Source: Nitrospirota bacterium (lineage in GTDB: Bacteria > Nitrospirota > Thermodesulfovibrionia > Thermodesulfovibrionales > UBA6898). Taken from it: a DNA stretch of 64,000 bases. Both the position numbers and the translations under genes were made by a program. Position 1 is the first letter of the stretch; every line of letters starts with the position of its first letter. Below, one piece after another: positions 1 to 7,426 of this stretch. A model generated the notes under the pieces. The model made no database searches, was not told the DNA's origin, and worked only from the letters and a program-made list of their open reading frames with translations. The stretch lies in NCBI GenBank assembly GCA_003252075.1, contig QKDO01000080.1:1-64000 (forward strand). Reading direction: 5' to 3'.

Positions 1-4
1 CGAT

Positions 5-33
5 AAAAAATGACCCTTAGGTCCATCAGGGCA
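5..33 (-). terminator. weak candidate terminator after mtfA
   Basis: Directly after the stop codon of the MtfA-like gene, the minus strand has a short CCCT/AGGG stem with a 10-base loop, followed by a run of six T. The stem is only four or five pairs, so this may be chance. It is the only terminator-like element I see at this end. Confidence 0.3.
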
Positions 34-870
34 TTATCCCTTTTTTTCGAACCACTCTGCCGGGTCGACCTTGTAGAATTCTTTGAGTTCGGCGTAGAGA
101 TAAGGTGATTTCTTCTTCAGCTGGCGTGGTTTCTCAAAGAACGTTTCAGTAGCAACGGCAAAGAACTCGGCAGGATTGGTCGCGCCGTACTCATCCAGAA
201 CGCTTTTTTTATGGTGCCCGGTATCGGCGCGAAGCCGTTGATATTCCTCGTTCATGATCTGAGCCCAGACCGCATAGCTGGACTGTTTTCCGAGCAGGGG
301 AGCGCCGTCTGCAATGCCGTCCTCCTGGTCGAGTTGGTGGGCGAATTCGTGAAGTACGACACTATGGCCATCCTCTGCGTTTTGTGCCCCCCGCTTTACA
401 TCGTCCCAGGCAAGTATTACGGAGCCGTGCTTCCAGGATTCTCCCAGGCGGACCGAAGGCCCTTCGACATACACGCCTCCGCCGATGGGAGTGTTCTCTT
501 CCGCCACATACGCACCGGGATAGACGAGGATAGAGATAAGCCCGGGATAGTAACGGTTCTCCCTGTTCAGAAGGAGCATACAGGCCTCGGCAGCTATGGT
601 GACCGTTATTTCATCAGTCAGCTCAAGCCCTCCCAGCCCCTCAAACTTTTTTTCATCCAGGAAGATCTTGATATCGTTGCGGAGCTGATCCCGCAAATCT
701 TCGGGCAGGTGCCGGTAGAGGGCTACGTTCCTCTCCAGGATGCTCTCCCATTCCTGGGGGAACTGCATGCTCGTCAGCTGTCTGCGCCTCCGGCTGCGAA
801 GCGCCCGCTTCCCTGCAAGGAATATCAGGAATACTCCCCCAACCACTATGAAGAGAATGAATATCCGCAT
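34..870 (-). CDS. mtfA: MtfA-like zinc peptidase, membrane anchored
   Basis: A 278-residue protein with the M90 (MtfA/DUF980) signature. The zinc motif HEFAHQLD lies at about residues 174-181, with H174, E175 and H178 as expected metal and catalytic residues. A DEYGATNPAEFFA segment nearer the C-terminus is typical of the family. Residues 2-20 form one hydrophobic segment followed by a basic stretch, so the protein looks N-terminally anchored, unlike soluble E. coli MtfA. MtfA in E. coli binds the Mlc repressor and has weak aminopeptidase activity; whether this one does so is unknown. It stands alone on the minus strand with no obvious operon partner. The ATG start fits the membrane anchor, though no strong ribosome binding site precedes it. 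Confidence 0.85.
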   Translation of the reverse strand: MRIFILFIVVGGVFLIFLAGKRALRSRRRRQLTSMQFPQEWESILERNVALYRHLPEDLRDQLRNDIKIFLDEKKFEGLGGLELTDEITVTIAAEACMLLLNRENRYYPGLISILVYPGAYVAEENTPIGGGVYVEGPSVRLGESWKHGSVILAWDDVKRGAQNAEDGHSVVLHEFAHQLDQEDGIADGAPLLGKQSSYAVWAQIMNEEYQRLRADTGHHKKSVLDEYGATNPAEFFAVATETFFEKPRQLKKKSPYLYAELKEFYKVDPAEWFEKKG

Positions 871-1305
871 GTGCCGTGTCCCCGGTCGCTCATTGCGCTC
901 TGCGCGTGCGCGTGCGCGGCGCCGTCATAATACGACCCGTCATGGAGAGATGAGAAAACTGACCTTACGCGAAAGACTTTCCTTTTTCATGGACAGCACC
1001 TTTCCCTGCACTTGTCGAGCCAATTATATGGGTATTCTATCATCTTCTGAAAGACTCCTGTGCTCTGTCAAGGTCTGTCTATCCATGTCAGATGGACAGA
1101 GTGCATCGTAATTCTGCGTCGGCTGGTGTAACGCCGGAATGATAATGTCCCCGGTGACAAAAGTTCAACAGTCCTGAGGTGACAGATGCTGCTATGCTGA
1201 GTCTCAGGAGGTATGGATGGCAGGAAAGCACCTTATTATGGCAAGCCAGAGGGAGCTGAAGAGCTGCTGTCTTCAGCCCTTCTGATTTCTCTGCTCTCAT
1301 CGGGG
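871..1305. other. intergenic region with possible transposase remnant
   Basis: No convincing intact gene in these 435 bases. Positions 901-925 are a short alternating purine-pyrimidine GC-rich run (repeats of TGCGCG). From about 1140 the sequence looks like the left end of a decayed insertion element, listed separately. Reading frames elsewhere are short and lack coding character. Confidence 0.6.
1140..1285 (+). pseudogene. possible 5' remnant of a transposase gene
   Basis: A good ribosome binding site (CAGGAGGT) precedes an ATG at 1217 that opens a 22-codon frame reading MAGKHLIMASQRELKSC before a stop at 1283-1285. From memory, integrase-type transposases of the ISNCY group begin very similarly (M-x-x-K-E-L-I-M-x-S-x-x-E-L), so this looks like the first twenty or so codons of one, truncated. 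The upstream stretch containing TGTCCCCGGTGACAAAA resembles the end region of such elements. No right end or target duplication was found. The match rests on memory of the family N-terminus and is unverified. Confidence 0.4.
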
Positions 1306-2085
1306 CTAGTATCCGGGAGGATAGGGTGCATAATCCTCTTTGTCCCACATTCTGTTTTTTTCCTCAGGCCGGCAGTGCAGGATACCCTTTCTGCAGAGCT
1401 CTTCCCTCCAGGCATATTTCACGAGCACCTTTTCAACGGCATATCGTTCGGGTTCAAACTCCACCGGTACGACCGGTGAATACTGTTCATTACCAAAGCC
1501 GGTCCCGGCCTCGTCTTTTTCCTCCTGTTTCGACTCGCTCCGCGGTGCTGAAGGTACAGCGGCCCTGCCGGCAGCACGACGTTCCGGGGACAACGCTGTA
1601 TAACGGTTTTTTTCGCGGAACACTGCCACGGCTATCACACCCATTGCAGACGAATCGCTGAAGGTTCTGACTGAATACGAATCCGCGCTGGAGGTGAAAT
1701 AAAACCGGTTGACCGTATCATTGCTCGTCCTCCAGCCTTCAAGCCGTGTCTGCTCGTAGGGCCCGATAATGTACATCATCTCGCTGCCGGCAAGAAAGGA
1801 CTTCCTGCCGGTGATGATGTTCCGCCCGTCAACAGCGATGACCACACCTATCCGTTCCGGAAGATGGTTCCTGATAAGTATGCTGTAGTTCTCTCCCTTG
1901 CGTGCCTCAAGATATTTCTTGACTGTCAGCGTACCTCCGGAAGCAGACTCCCTGAAAGGAATGAGGATAAGGGTGTTCCCGAGGTCAGGCACGACCTCAA
2001 CAGCCACTCGGCTGCCGAAAGAAGGGGCAGGTACTGCCACGATCAAAAAGACGAGTCCTACGATTACTGCATGTGCTGCTTTCAT
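1306..2085 (-). CDS. exported protein of unknown function
   Basis: A 259-residue protein with a clear N-terminal signal peptide (MKAAHAVIVGLVFLIVAVPA, likely cleavage after PSFGS). The first half looks beta-rich, with alternating hydrophobic residues and the segment YSILIRNHLPERIGVVIAVD. A charged, low-complexity linker (about 180-205) follows, then a Tyr/Pro-rich C-terminus ending in YAPYPPGY. GAGAGGAGAAG sits just before the ATG as a good ribosome binding site. I do not recognise the family. A periplasmic or outer-membrane-associated role is inferred only from the signal peptide. It follows, on the same strand, the P-type ATPase gene with about 90 bases between. Confidence 0.7.
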   Translation of the reverse strand: MKAAHAVIVGLVFLIVAVPAPSFGSRVAVEVVPDLGNTLILIPFRESASGGTLTVKKYLEARKGENYSILIRNHLPERIGVVIAVDGRNIITGRKSFLAGSEMMYIIGPYEQTRLEGWRTSNDTVNRFYFTSSADSYSVRTFSDSSAMGVIAVAVFREKNRYTALSPERRAAGRAAVPSAPRSESKQEEKDEAGTGFGNEQYSPVVPVEFEPERYAVEKVLVKYAWREELCRKGILHCRPEEKNRMWDKEDYAPYPPGY

Positions 2086-2177
2086 GTTCTTCTCCTCTCT
2101 GAAATGGACTTTGATGTCTTAGACAGCAGAAGAAGAGGTTTTGTTCCCGGATAATGAACGCAGGCGTCTTTTTCTCT

Positions 2178-4757
2178 CTAAGGGATGCTCCTCCGATGCT
2201 TCCCGTTGAATATCTTCATCATCTCGAACCAGAGGATGCTCAGGAGTCCGGCTGCGAGGCAGATGACAATGTCAACGGGGTGAAGGAATGCGAAATGGAA
2301 GAGGTTTCTGAAAAAGGGGACGTACAAGATGCAGCCCAAACCTGCTGCGGTGCCGGCAGTTACCCACCAGAGTGCAGGGTTGGGTACGGAAAGCGTTGAG
2401 AAGATTGTTCGTGACCATGAACGGTTCACAAAGATAAGGCCGAGGTTGGCGATGATGAGCGTTGTTACGGTCAGTGCACGCGCGTCCAGTTCCCCCTGTC
2501 CGCGCTTCATCGAGATCGCGAAGACAGCAAGGACAATGAACAGCACGCTGAGACCCTGCATTATGCTCAGGCCTATGGTCTTCATGCTGAAGAGCGGTTG
2601 CTTCGGGTTTCGCGGCATCCTCTTCATAATGTCCTTCTCTTCGTTCTCCGCCTCAAAGACGATGGAACAGGCAGGGTCAATGATCAGCTCGAGGAATACA
2701 ATATGCATGGGAAGGAGGATAAGCGGCCAGCCAAAAAGCACCGGGAGGAGCGACAGACCGACGATCGGCACATGCACGGCGAAGATATATGCCATGGCCT
2801 TCCGTATGTTGTCGAAGATCCTCCTGCCCATCCGTATCGCCCCGACAATGGAGGTAAAATCGTCATCGAGGAGCACCAGGGAAGATGCCTCACGCGCAAC
2901 GTCAGTGCCCCGTCCCCCCATGGCGATGCCGATGTGGGCTGCCTTGAGTGCAGGTGCATCGTTCACGCCGTCGCCGGTCATAGCCACGACCTCGCCGGCG
3001 TGTTTCAGGGCATTCACGATGCGCAGCTTCTGCTCGGGGACGACCCGTGCGAAGATATTCACGTCCCGAATGCGCATCTTCAGTTCCTCATCATCCAGGG
3101 CATCGAGTTCCTGTCCGGTCATGACCACGTCGCGGGGAGCAAGACCTATCTGCTGGGCTATGTTCTGGGCAGTCCCGGCATAGTCGCCGGTAATCATCAC
3201 GACGCGTACGCCGGCATCGTAGCACTCCTGGATAGCCTCCGCTACGTGAGGTCGCACGGGGTCTGCGAGACCGATAAGGCCAAGGAACCGAAACGGGAAG
3301 TCATGCTGCTCCCCCGGCAAAGGAGCAGCGGTGAATTCGGCCTTTGCAACACCGATGACCCGCAACCCTTCACTGGCAAGTGCATTGATCCTTCCGGCAA
3401 GCTCCCGGTTGTTCTGTTCACTGAAATGGCAGAGGTCTGCTATGGCCTCGGGGGCGCCTTTGCAGGCGATGACAAACTTCCTGCCATCGGGCGATTTCCA
3501 TACATGAGAAAGGGCAAGCAGTCGTTCCGACAGGGGATATTCCTGAACCAGGCCCCAATCATCGTGCAGGTGCTCCGTGTTGGAGAGGGTATGGACCCCC
3601 AACTGTTTCAGCGCCTTTTCCATCGGGTCGAACGGGTCTTTCTTGCTTGCAAGTATGCCGAACTCTATGAGCTCATGGAAACCTTCGGGAAAGGACCTGC
3701 TCGCATGTTCCGGGGAACTCGCATGTATGCTGCCGAGTTCGTAGAAATTCTGACCTGCGAAGATCTTTTGTACGGACATGGCATTCATCGTGAGCGTACC
3801 GGTCTTGTCGACACAGAGCACGGTGCATGACCCCAGGGTTTCGATTGCCGGCACCCGTCTGGTGAGAACCTGTTTTTTTGATATACGCCATGCGCCGATT
3901 GCCAGAAATATGGTGAGTACGACCGGAAACTCCTCCGGAAGCGTTGCCATCGCAAGGGTGATGCCGGCCAGGAAACCGTTCAGCCAGTTACCCCGCGAAA
4001 CGCCATAGATGACAACGACAAGCACGCAGACGAAGAGACCGGCCAGAGCTATCTTCCGTACGAGCCGACGGGTCTCCTTCTGCAGGAGCGTCTCCTCCTG
4101 TTCGAGTTCCTGAAGTGATCTGCCTATCCTGCCGAATTCTGTATGGGCACCGGTCGCGCGTATGACCGCAATGCCCTGACCCTGCACGACCAGCGTCCCC
4201 GAGTAGACAAAGGGCGTATGATTGCCCCCGGGACGCGGCATGTCGAGATCGCCGCTGCAGGCTGTCTTGCGCACCGGCATGGACTCTCCGGTGAGGATCG
4301 ACTCATCGACGGAGAGATTGATGCATGAAATAAGGGCTGCATCTGCAGGTACGCGGTCTCCCTCGGCCAGGACAAGGACATCATCGCGCACGACCTCGCG
4401 GCCTGGTATTCTCCGCTGTTTTCCCTCTCTGACGACCAGTGCCCGGGGACTCGAGAGGTCGCGAAGAGCTTCGAGTGCGCGCTCAGACCGCTGCTCCTGA
4501 TAGAACGTGATGACCATGACAACGATCACAAAGCCGAGCAGCATCAATGCTTCCCTGATGTCGCCCAGGATCAGATAAATCAAGCCGCAGGCAACAAGGA
4601 GAAGGAACATCGGCTCACGGACAATCTCGAAGGCGATGGAAAACATGGACCGTTTCCGGCTGGCCGGCAGTTCGTTATACCCCTCCTTCTGCAGCCGCTG
4701 GCCTGCTTCAGTCTCGCTCAGGCCGGTGAGGGATGCTATGTCGATCAGGTCAGACAT
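2178..4757 (-). CDS. cation-transporting P-type ATPase (P2-like)
   Basis: An 859-residue ion pump with all P-type landmarks. TGES is at 156-159 (actuator). DKTGTLT has the phosphorylated aspartate at about 317. TGDGVNDAPALK is the hinge. About ten membrane segments are arranged as two, two and six. The M4 motif is PEEFP (274-278) rather than the PEGLP of classic Ca2+ pumps; PEEFP is common in bacterial P2-type Ca2+ or related ATPases. The N-terminal cation-ATPase domain (GLSETEAGQRLQKEGYNELP) supports the P2 group. It likely exports Ca2+ or a similar cation across the inner membrane with ATP hydrolysis; ion specificity cannot be read from sequence alone. Length is normal. Confidence 0.9.
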   Translation of the reverse strand: MSDLIDIASLTGLSETEAGQRLQKEGYNELPASRKRSMFSIAFEIVREPMFLLLVACGLIYLILGDIREALMLLGFVIVVMVITFYQEQRSERALEALRDLSSPRALVVREGKQRRIPGREVVRDDVLVLAEGDRVPADAALISCINLSVDESILTGESMPVRKTACSGDLDMPRPGGNHTPFVYSGTLVVQGQGIAVIRATGAHTEFGRIGRSLQELEQEETLLQKETRRLVRKIALAGLFVCVLVVVIYGVSRGNWLNGFLAGITLAMATLPEEFPVVLTIFLAIGAWRISKKQVLTRRVPAIETLGSCTVLCVDKTGTLTMNAMSVQKIFAGQNFYELGSIHASSPEHASRSFPEGFHELIEFGILASKKDPFDPMEKALKQLGVHTLSNTEHLHDDWGLVQEYPLSERLLALSHVWKSPDGRKFVIACKGAPEAIADLCHFSEQNNRELAGRINALASEGLRVIGVAKAEFTAAPLPGEQHDFPFRFLGLIGLADPVRPHVAEAIQECYDAGVRVVMITGDYAGTAQNIAQQIGLAPRDVVMTGQELDALDDEELKMRIRDVNIFARVVPEQKLRIVNALKHAGEVVAMTGDGVNDAPALKAAHIGIAMGGRGTDVAREASSLVLLDDDFTSIVGAIRMGRRIFDNIRKAMAYIFAVHVPIVGLSLLPVLFGWPLILLPMHIVFLELIIDPACSIVFEAENEEKDIMKRMPRNPKQPLFSMKTIGLSIMQGLSVLFIVLAVFAISMKRGQGELDARALTVTTLIIANLGLIFVNRSWSRTIFSTLSVPNPALWWVTAGTAAGLGCILYVPFFRNLFHFAFLHPVDIVICLAAGLLSILWFEMMKIFNGKHRRSIP

Positions 4758-4830
4758 GATGTTACGTCAGATTATAGCAGATACCATGACATGCGCAACG
4801 GCTGTATGTTACGGGCTGTGATGCCGGTTT

Positions 4831-5166
4831 TTGGAGTGCTATACAATTCACTGCTATTTTTTTATACTGTATGTCGCCATTAACAAGACCTGTGCTTCCT
4901 GCAGATACGGGCATGAAAGAAAACCAGGAGGAGAAAAAACTTCGGCCGGGACCGTGTGGTGCGGAAGCCGAAAGATCCAGATGGCAAAACACCGGCAGAT
5001 GGACTGTTTCTCTGCTCTGCTGAGTGCAAAGGTCAGATACTGCGCTGACTGCAAACGGGCAAGGATATCCCTGCCTTCGGGCGGTGCACTGCAGCTGGGC
5101 AATGTATGGTGCGACAGGAAGAAGAGCGAGATCCATAAGATGCGCAGCATGGACTGCTTTGAGTGA
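4831..5166 (+). CDS. small protein of two CX2C-X19-C-X14-CF repeats
   Basis: The frame encodes two tandem copies of one Cys-rich unit. Each has CX2C, then exactly 19 residues to a VWC, then exactly 14 residues to CF. The ends are QMDCF and SMDCF, both within K-x-R-x-MD-CF. Identical spacing with diverged sequence argues for a real protein made by internal duplication, probably a metal-binding (zinc or iron) fold. The start is unresolved: the frame opens at TTG 4831 with no good ribosome binding site, and no ATG lies before the first repeat, so ATT near 4880 or the TTG may be used. I do not recognise a named family. No operon partner is evident. Confidence 0.5.
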   Translation: MECYTIHCYFFILYVAINKTCASCRYGHERKPGGEKTSAGTVWCGSRKIQMAKHRQMDCFSALLSAKVRYCADCKRARISLPSGGALQLGNVWCDRKKSEIHKMRSMDCFE

Positions 5167-5529
5167 TTGGTACGTTGAGCTCCTGCCCTGACCCGCCCTT
5201 TGTCACTTACCCTATAGGGTGATCTTGCAGAAAAGATGCAGGAAGTTGTGTATTGCTGAAAGGGTAACGGCTCGTCTTCCGGCCCTCCGGGACGATAACT
5301 CGGCCTCCGCGTGGCGATGCTGTCGGTGCGTCAGATGTCAGCACAAGGGTGAGGACGTGAAGCTTGCTGCCGGCAAGCGCCGATACCCCGCCACAAATAG
5401 GCAATATCAGGGATCTGCTCATCCTGCGAAAGACAAGGGCTGTGTCTGATGCCGCAAACACAGCCCCGAATCTGAACCAATTCCCCTGCCTCAGGTCACA
5501 AGGGCATGCGAGGGGACGTGGTGAGCGTG
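5167..5529. other. intergenic region, nothing recognised
   Basis: These 363 bases separate the Cys-repeat gene and the small exported protein gene. Short frames exist on both strands, but none has a ribosome binding site or recognisable composition. I compared the region by eye with common riboswitch cores (cobalamin, cyclic di-GMP, TPP) and saw no match. Confidence 0.4.
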
Positions 5530-5835
5530 CTACCTGTCGTCTACCTTGCTGTTAACGGGCGGCTGGTAGTCAAAATCTCCTACACGTCTTCCGAAGGTGT
5601 AGCTGACCGGATTGGTGATCAGTGTCTGCGTTGTCTTATGCAGGCTGCCGGTCAGGACGGCAAAGGGCAGAGAGACAACCCAGAGGGCTGCACCGCCGGC
5701 GATCGAGGCAACGCCAAGGGGACGGGCAAACATTGTATCCCCCACAATTTCACGGTCATACTCTGTTCCTGCCCATGCAGGGACAGATGCTGCGAGAAGA
5801 GCCAGTACCAGAATTACCACGGCGATCCTTTTCAT
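5530..5835 (-). CDS. small exported protein of unknown function
   Basis: A 101-residue protein with a strong signal peptide (MKRIAVVILVLALLAASVPAWA, cleavage after AWA). The mature part contains a Gly/Ala-rich hydrophobic stretch (RPLGVASIAGGAALWVVSLPFAVL), then a short tail with YTFGRRVGDFDY. AAAGGAGGACTTT before the ATG is an excellent ribosome binding site. Similar short proteins with one internal hydrophobic segment occur in delta-like bacteria and Nitrospirota, but I cannot name a function. The product is probably periplasmic or inner-membrane associated. Confidence 0.7.
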   Translation of the reverse strand: MKRIAVVILVLALLAASVPAWAGTEYDREIVGDTMFARPLGVASIAGGAALWVVSLPFAVLTGSLHKTTQTLITNPVSYTFGRRVGDFDYQPPVNSKVDDR

Positions 5836-5947
5836 AAAGTCCTCCTTTAAAGGTAACGGTGTAACTCAGCCCCATTATAGTGAAATTTAGATACGTAATC
5901 AATAGTCAATTTTTAAAAAGAGGATATTTATTGTCCTAATTATTATC

Positions 5948-6205
5948 TCAGTAAGGAAGCTTTGGCTGTTTTCCCTGATGATACAGCTGGTTCTGAAGCT
6001 CTTCCTGGACCATGTACCATCCTTCCTCTGTGTGGGGGATGACGCACCGGGAACAGTCTTTGAAGCCAGTGGGCAGGACACTGAAGTCACCAGGGCATGA
6101 GAGAAGGAAGAGCGGGCAGTAGCAGAAGAGGCATGACTTCCAGTCATCGAGCTTATGGCACGGCAGAAATTCGCATTTTGTATTAATAAAATGTTTATAA
6201 TTCAT
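5948..6205 (-). CDS. cysteine-rich small-domain protein
   Basis: An 85-residue protein starting MNYKHFINTKCEFLPCHK. The ATG at 6205 is chosen because AGGAGG lies ten bases upstream; an 18-codon longer frame exists but has no binding site. About nine cysteines occur in clusters (CEFLPC, SCLFCYCP, FKDCSRC), followed by the typical end H-T-E-E-G-W. This matches, from memory, the Pfam 'cysteine-rich small domain' (PF04071), a short putative metal-binding family found in archaea and anaerobic bacteria. Function is unknown. The gene sits alone between a small exported protein gene and a degenerate region. Confidence 0.75.
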   Translation of the reverse strand: MNYKHFINTKCEFLPCHKLDDWKSCLFCYCPLFLLSCPGDFSVLPTGFKDCSRCVIPHTEEGWYMVQEELQNQLYHQGKQPKLPY

Positions 6206-6305
6206 ATAGTTTAGTCCTCCTACGCATGGTCGCGTCTGCAGTATCATACATTTCCGCACTTGCCCCGGGCCTTGTCCGCTGAGCCATGAGTTGTCTTTTC
6301 CTCCC

Positions 6306-6517
6306 CTATCGTTTCCTGATCAGAATGATGAGAAAATATATTCCCCCTAGGAGGGTGACCAGACCGAGGACGTGGACATATCACCACTCAATCGGCGGCA
6401 CATTGTTCATAATGGCCTTGCCATAAATATTTCCCGACACCAGATGCCGCAGGCCTGTCCAAACAATGACGGGGCGACGAAAAACCAGGCTATCCGTTTC
6501 TGTGTTGCCCTGTTCAT
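6306..6517 (-). pseudogene. degenerate small membrane protein gene
   Basis: Reading the minus strand from ATG 6517 gives MNRATQKRIAWFFVAPSLFG, then GIWCREI. Near 6430 the sense jumps by one base to YGKAIMNNVPPIEW, an in-frame TGA lies at 6381-6383, and the frame then continues YVHVLGLVTLLGGIYFLIIL to a stop at 6306. Joined, the pieces make a coherent protein of about 70 residues with two hydrophobic helices. One frameshift plus one nonsense codon indicate decay, or two sequencing errors. I do not recognise the family. Confidence 0.5.
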
Positions 6518-6616
6518 TGCCTTGTGTAATGTCCTTGTCTTTCTTGTTTTAAGATACGTCGGCGCTAATTTTTTCTTTACGCATTTGCGTCTCTATCTTT
6601 CTGCACAACCACGCGT

Positions 6617-7426
6617 TTACGCATTTCTTATATGCTCATGTTCCTTCAGATGTTTCATGCAGTACTCATAATGGCCCTCACAGGTGCTGCAGTACCTGAA
6701 GTCCATCATCGGGTCATCCCTCTCGGTAATGCCGCATACCGTACACGTGTGCATCGGGCCCTTCGTGCCTGTACCCTGTTCCCGCTTTGCCGTGAAGGAT
6801 TTCCTTCGCCGGAGCGTGGACCCGCGGTTTTTTGCGTTGCTGATGATCTCTGCGCCGAAGAAGAGAAAATAATTCGCTACAGATACCAGTGCTGCCGCCT
6901 TACCGGACAGCGGGGCAGTCAGGACCGTGAAGGCGATAAAGGCCCAGTTTATCCAGGCAAGGTACTTGACCTTCACCGGGAGGATAAAGAAGAGCAGAAT
7001 CTCAAAGTCCGGATAGATATACGCAAAGGCAAGGAAGAGCGAGAGGTTCAGGTAGATCGCGGTAGTGCCTTGGCCCACGATAAACGCTGCAAGAATTGTC
7101 GCTGCCATGCCGGTGAAGTAATAGACATTGAACCGGAAGCTGCCCCATTCGTGCTCAAGCCCTATGCCGACCATATAATAGAAATAAAGAATAAAGAATA
7201 TCCATATGAGCGAGGCGGAGGGTGGTATGAATATCCAGGTAATGAGGCGCCAAACCTCGCCCTGCAGGACGAGGTGCGGGTACAGCCAGAGTTTGCTGAT
7301 CGCGTCGCTCTGCGGCATACCATAGCGCAGCATATAAACGAGCGCGTTGATCCCGACGATATAGACGATCAGCTGCGGGATGGCGTACCGGCCGAATTTT
7401 CTTTCAAGCTTGTCGAGCAACTTCAT
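6617..7426 (-). CDS. rhomboid-like membrane protein, likely not a protease
   Basis: A 269-residue protein with about six membrane helices of rhomboid-like layout (VWRLITWIF, then HEWGSFRFNVYYFTGM) and a C-terminal Cys-rich tail (CTVCG, YCSTCEGHYEYCMKHLKEH) that should bind zinc. The active-site GxSG of rhomboid proteases is absent, and no catalytic histidine is visible in the last helices, where LLFFILPVKVKYLAWI stands instead. It is therefore probably a pseudoprotease or membrane scaffold. The ATG at 7426 overlaps the stop of the upstream flavodiiron gene (ATGA), with GGGAGG nine bases before, so the two are translationally coupled. Confidence 0.8.
   Translation of the reverse strand: MKLLDKLERKFGRYAIPQLIVYIVGINALVYMLRYGMPQSDAISKLWLYPHLVLQGEVWRLITWIFIPPSASLIWIFFILYFYYMVGIGLEHEWGSFRFNVYYFTGMAATILAAFIVGQGTTAIYLNLSLFLAFAYIYPDFEILLFFILPVKVKYLAWINWAFIAFTVLTAPLSGKAAALVSVANYFLFFGAEIISNAKNRGSTLRRRKSFTAKREQGTGTKGPMHTCTVCGITERDDPMMDFRYCSTCEGHYEYCMKHLKEHEHIRNA

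Noticed and set aside
901-925. Alternating TGCGCG run as a functional Z-DNA element
   Set aside because: It is only about 20 bases long and has no other support. It is more likely plain GC-rich sequence.
2598-3830. 410-codon plus-strand frame opposite the P-type ATPase
   Set aside because: The opposite strand carries all ATPase motifs through this stretch. The plus-strand frame has no ribosome binding site and no family features.
5207-5461. 84-codon minus-strand frame
   Set aside because: It has no ribosome binding site and no recognisable composition. The region is treated as non-coding.
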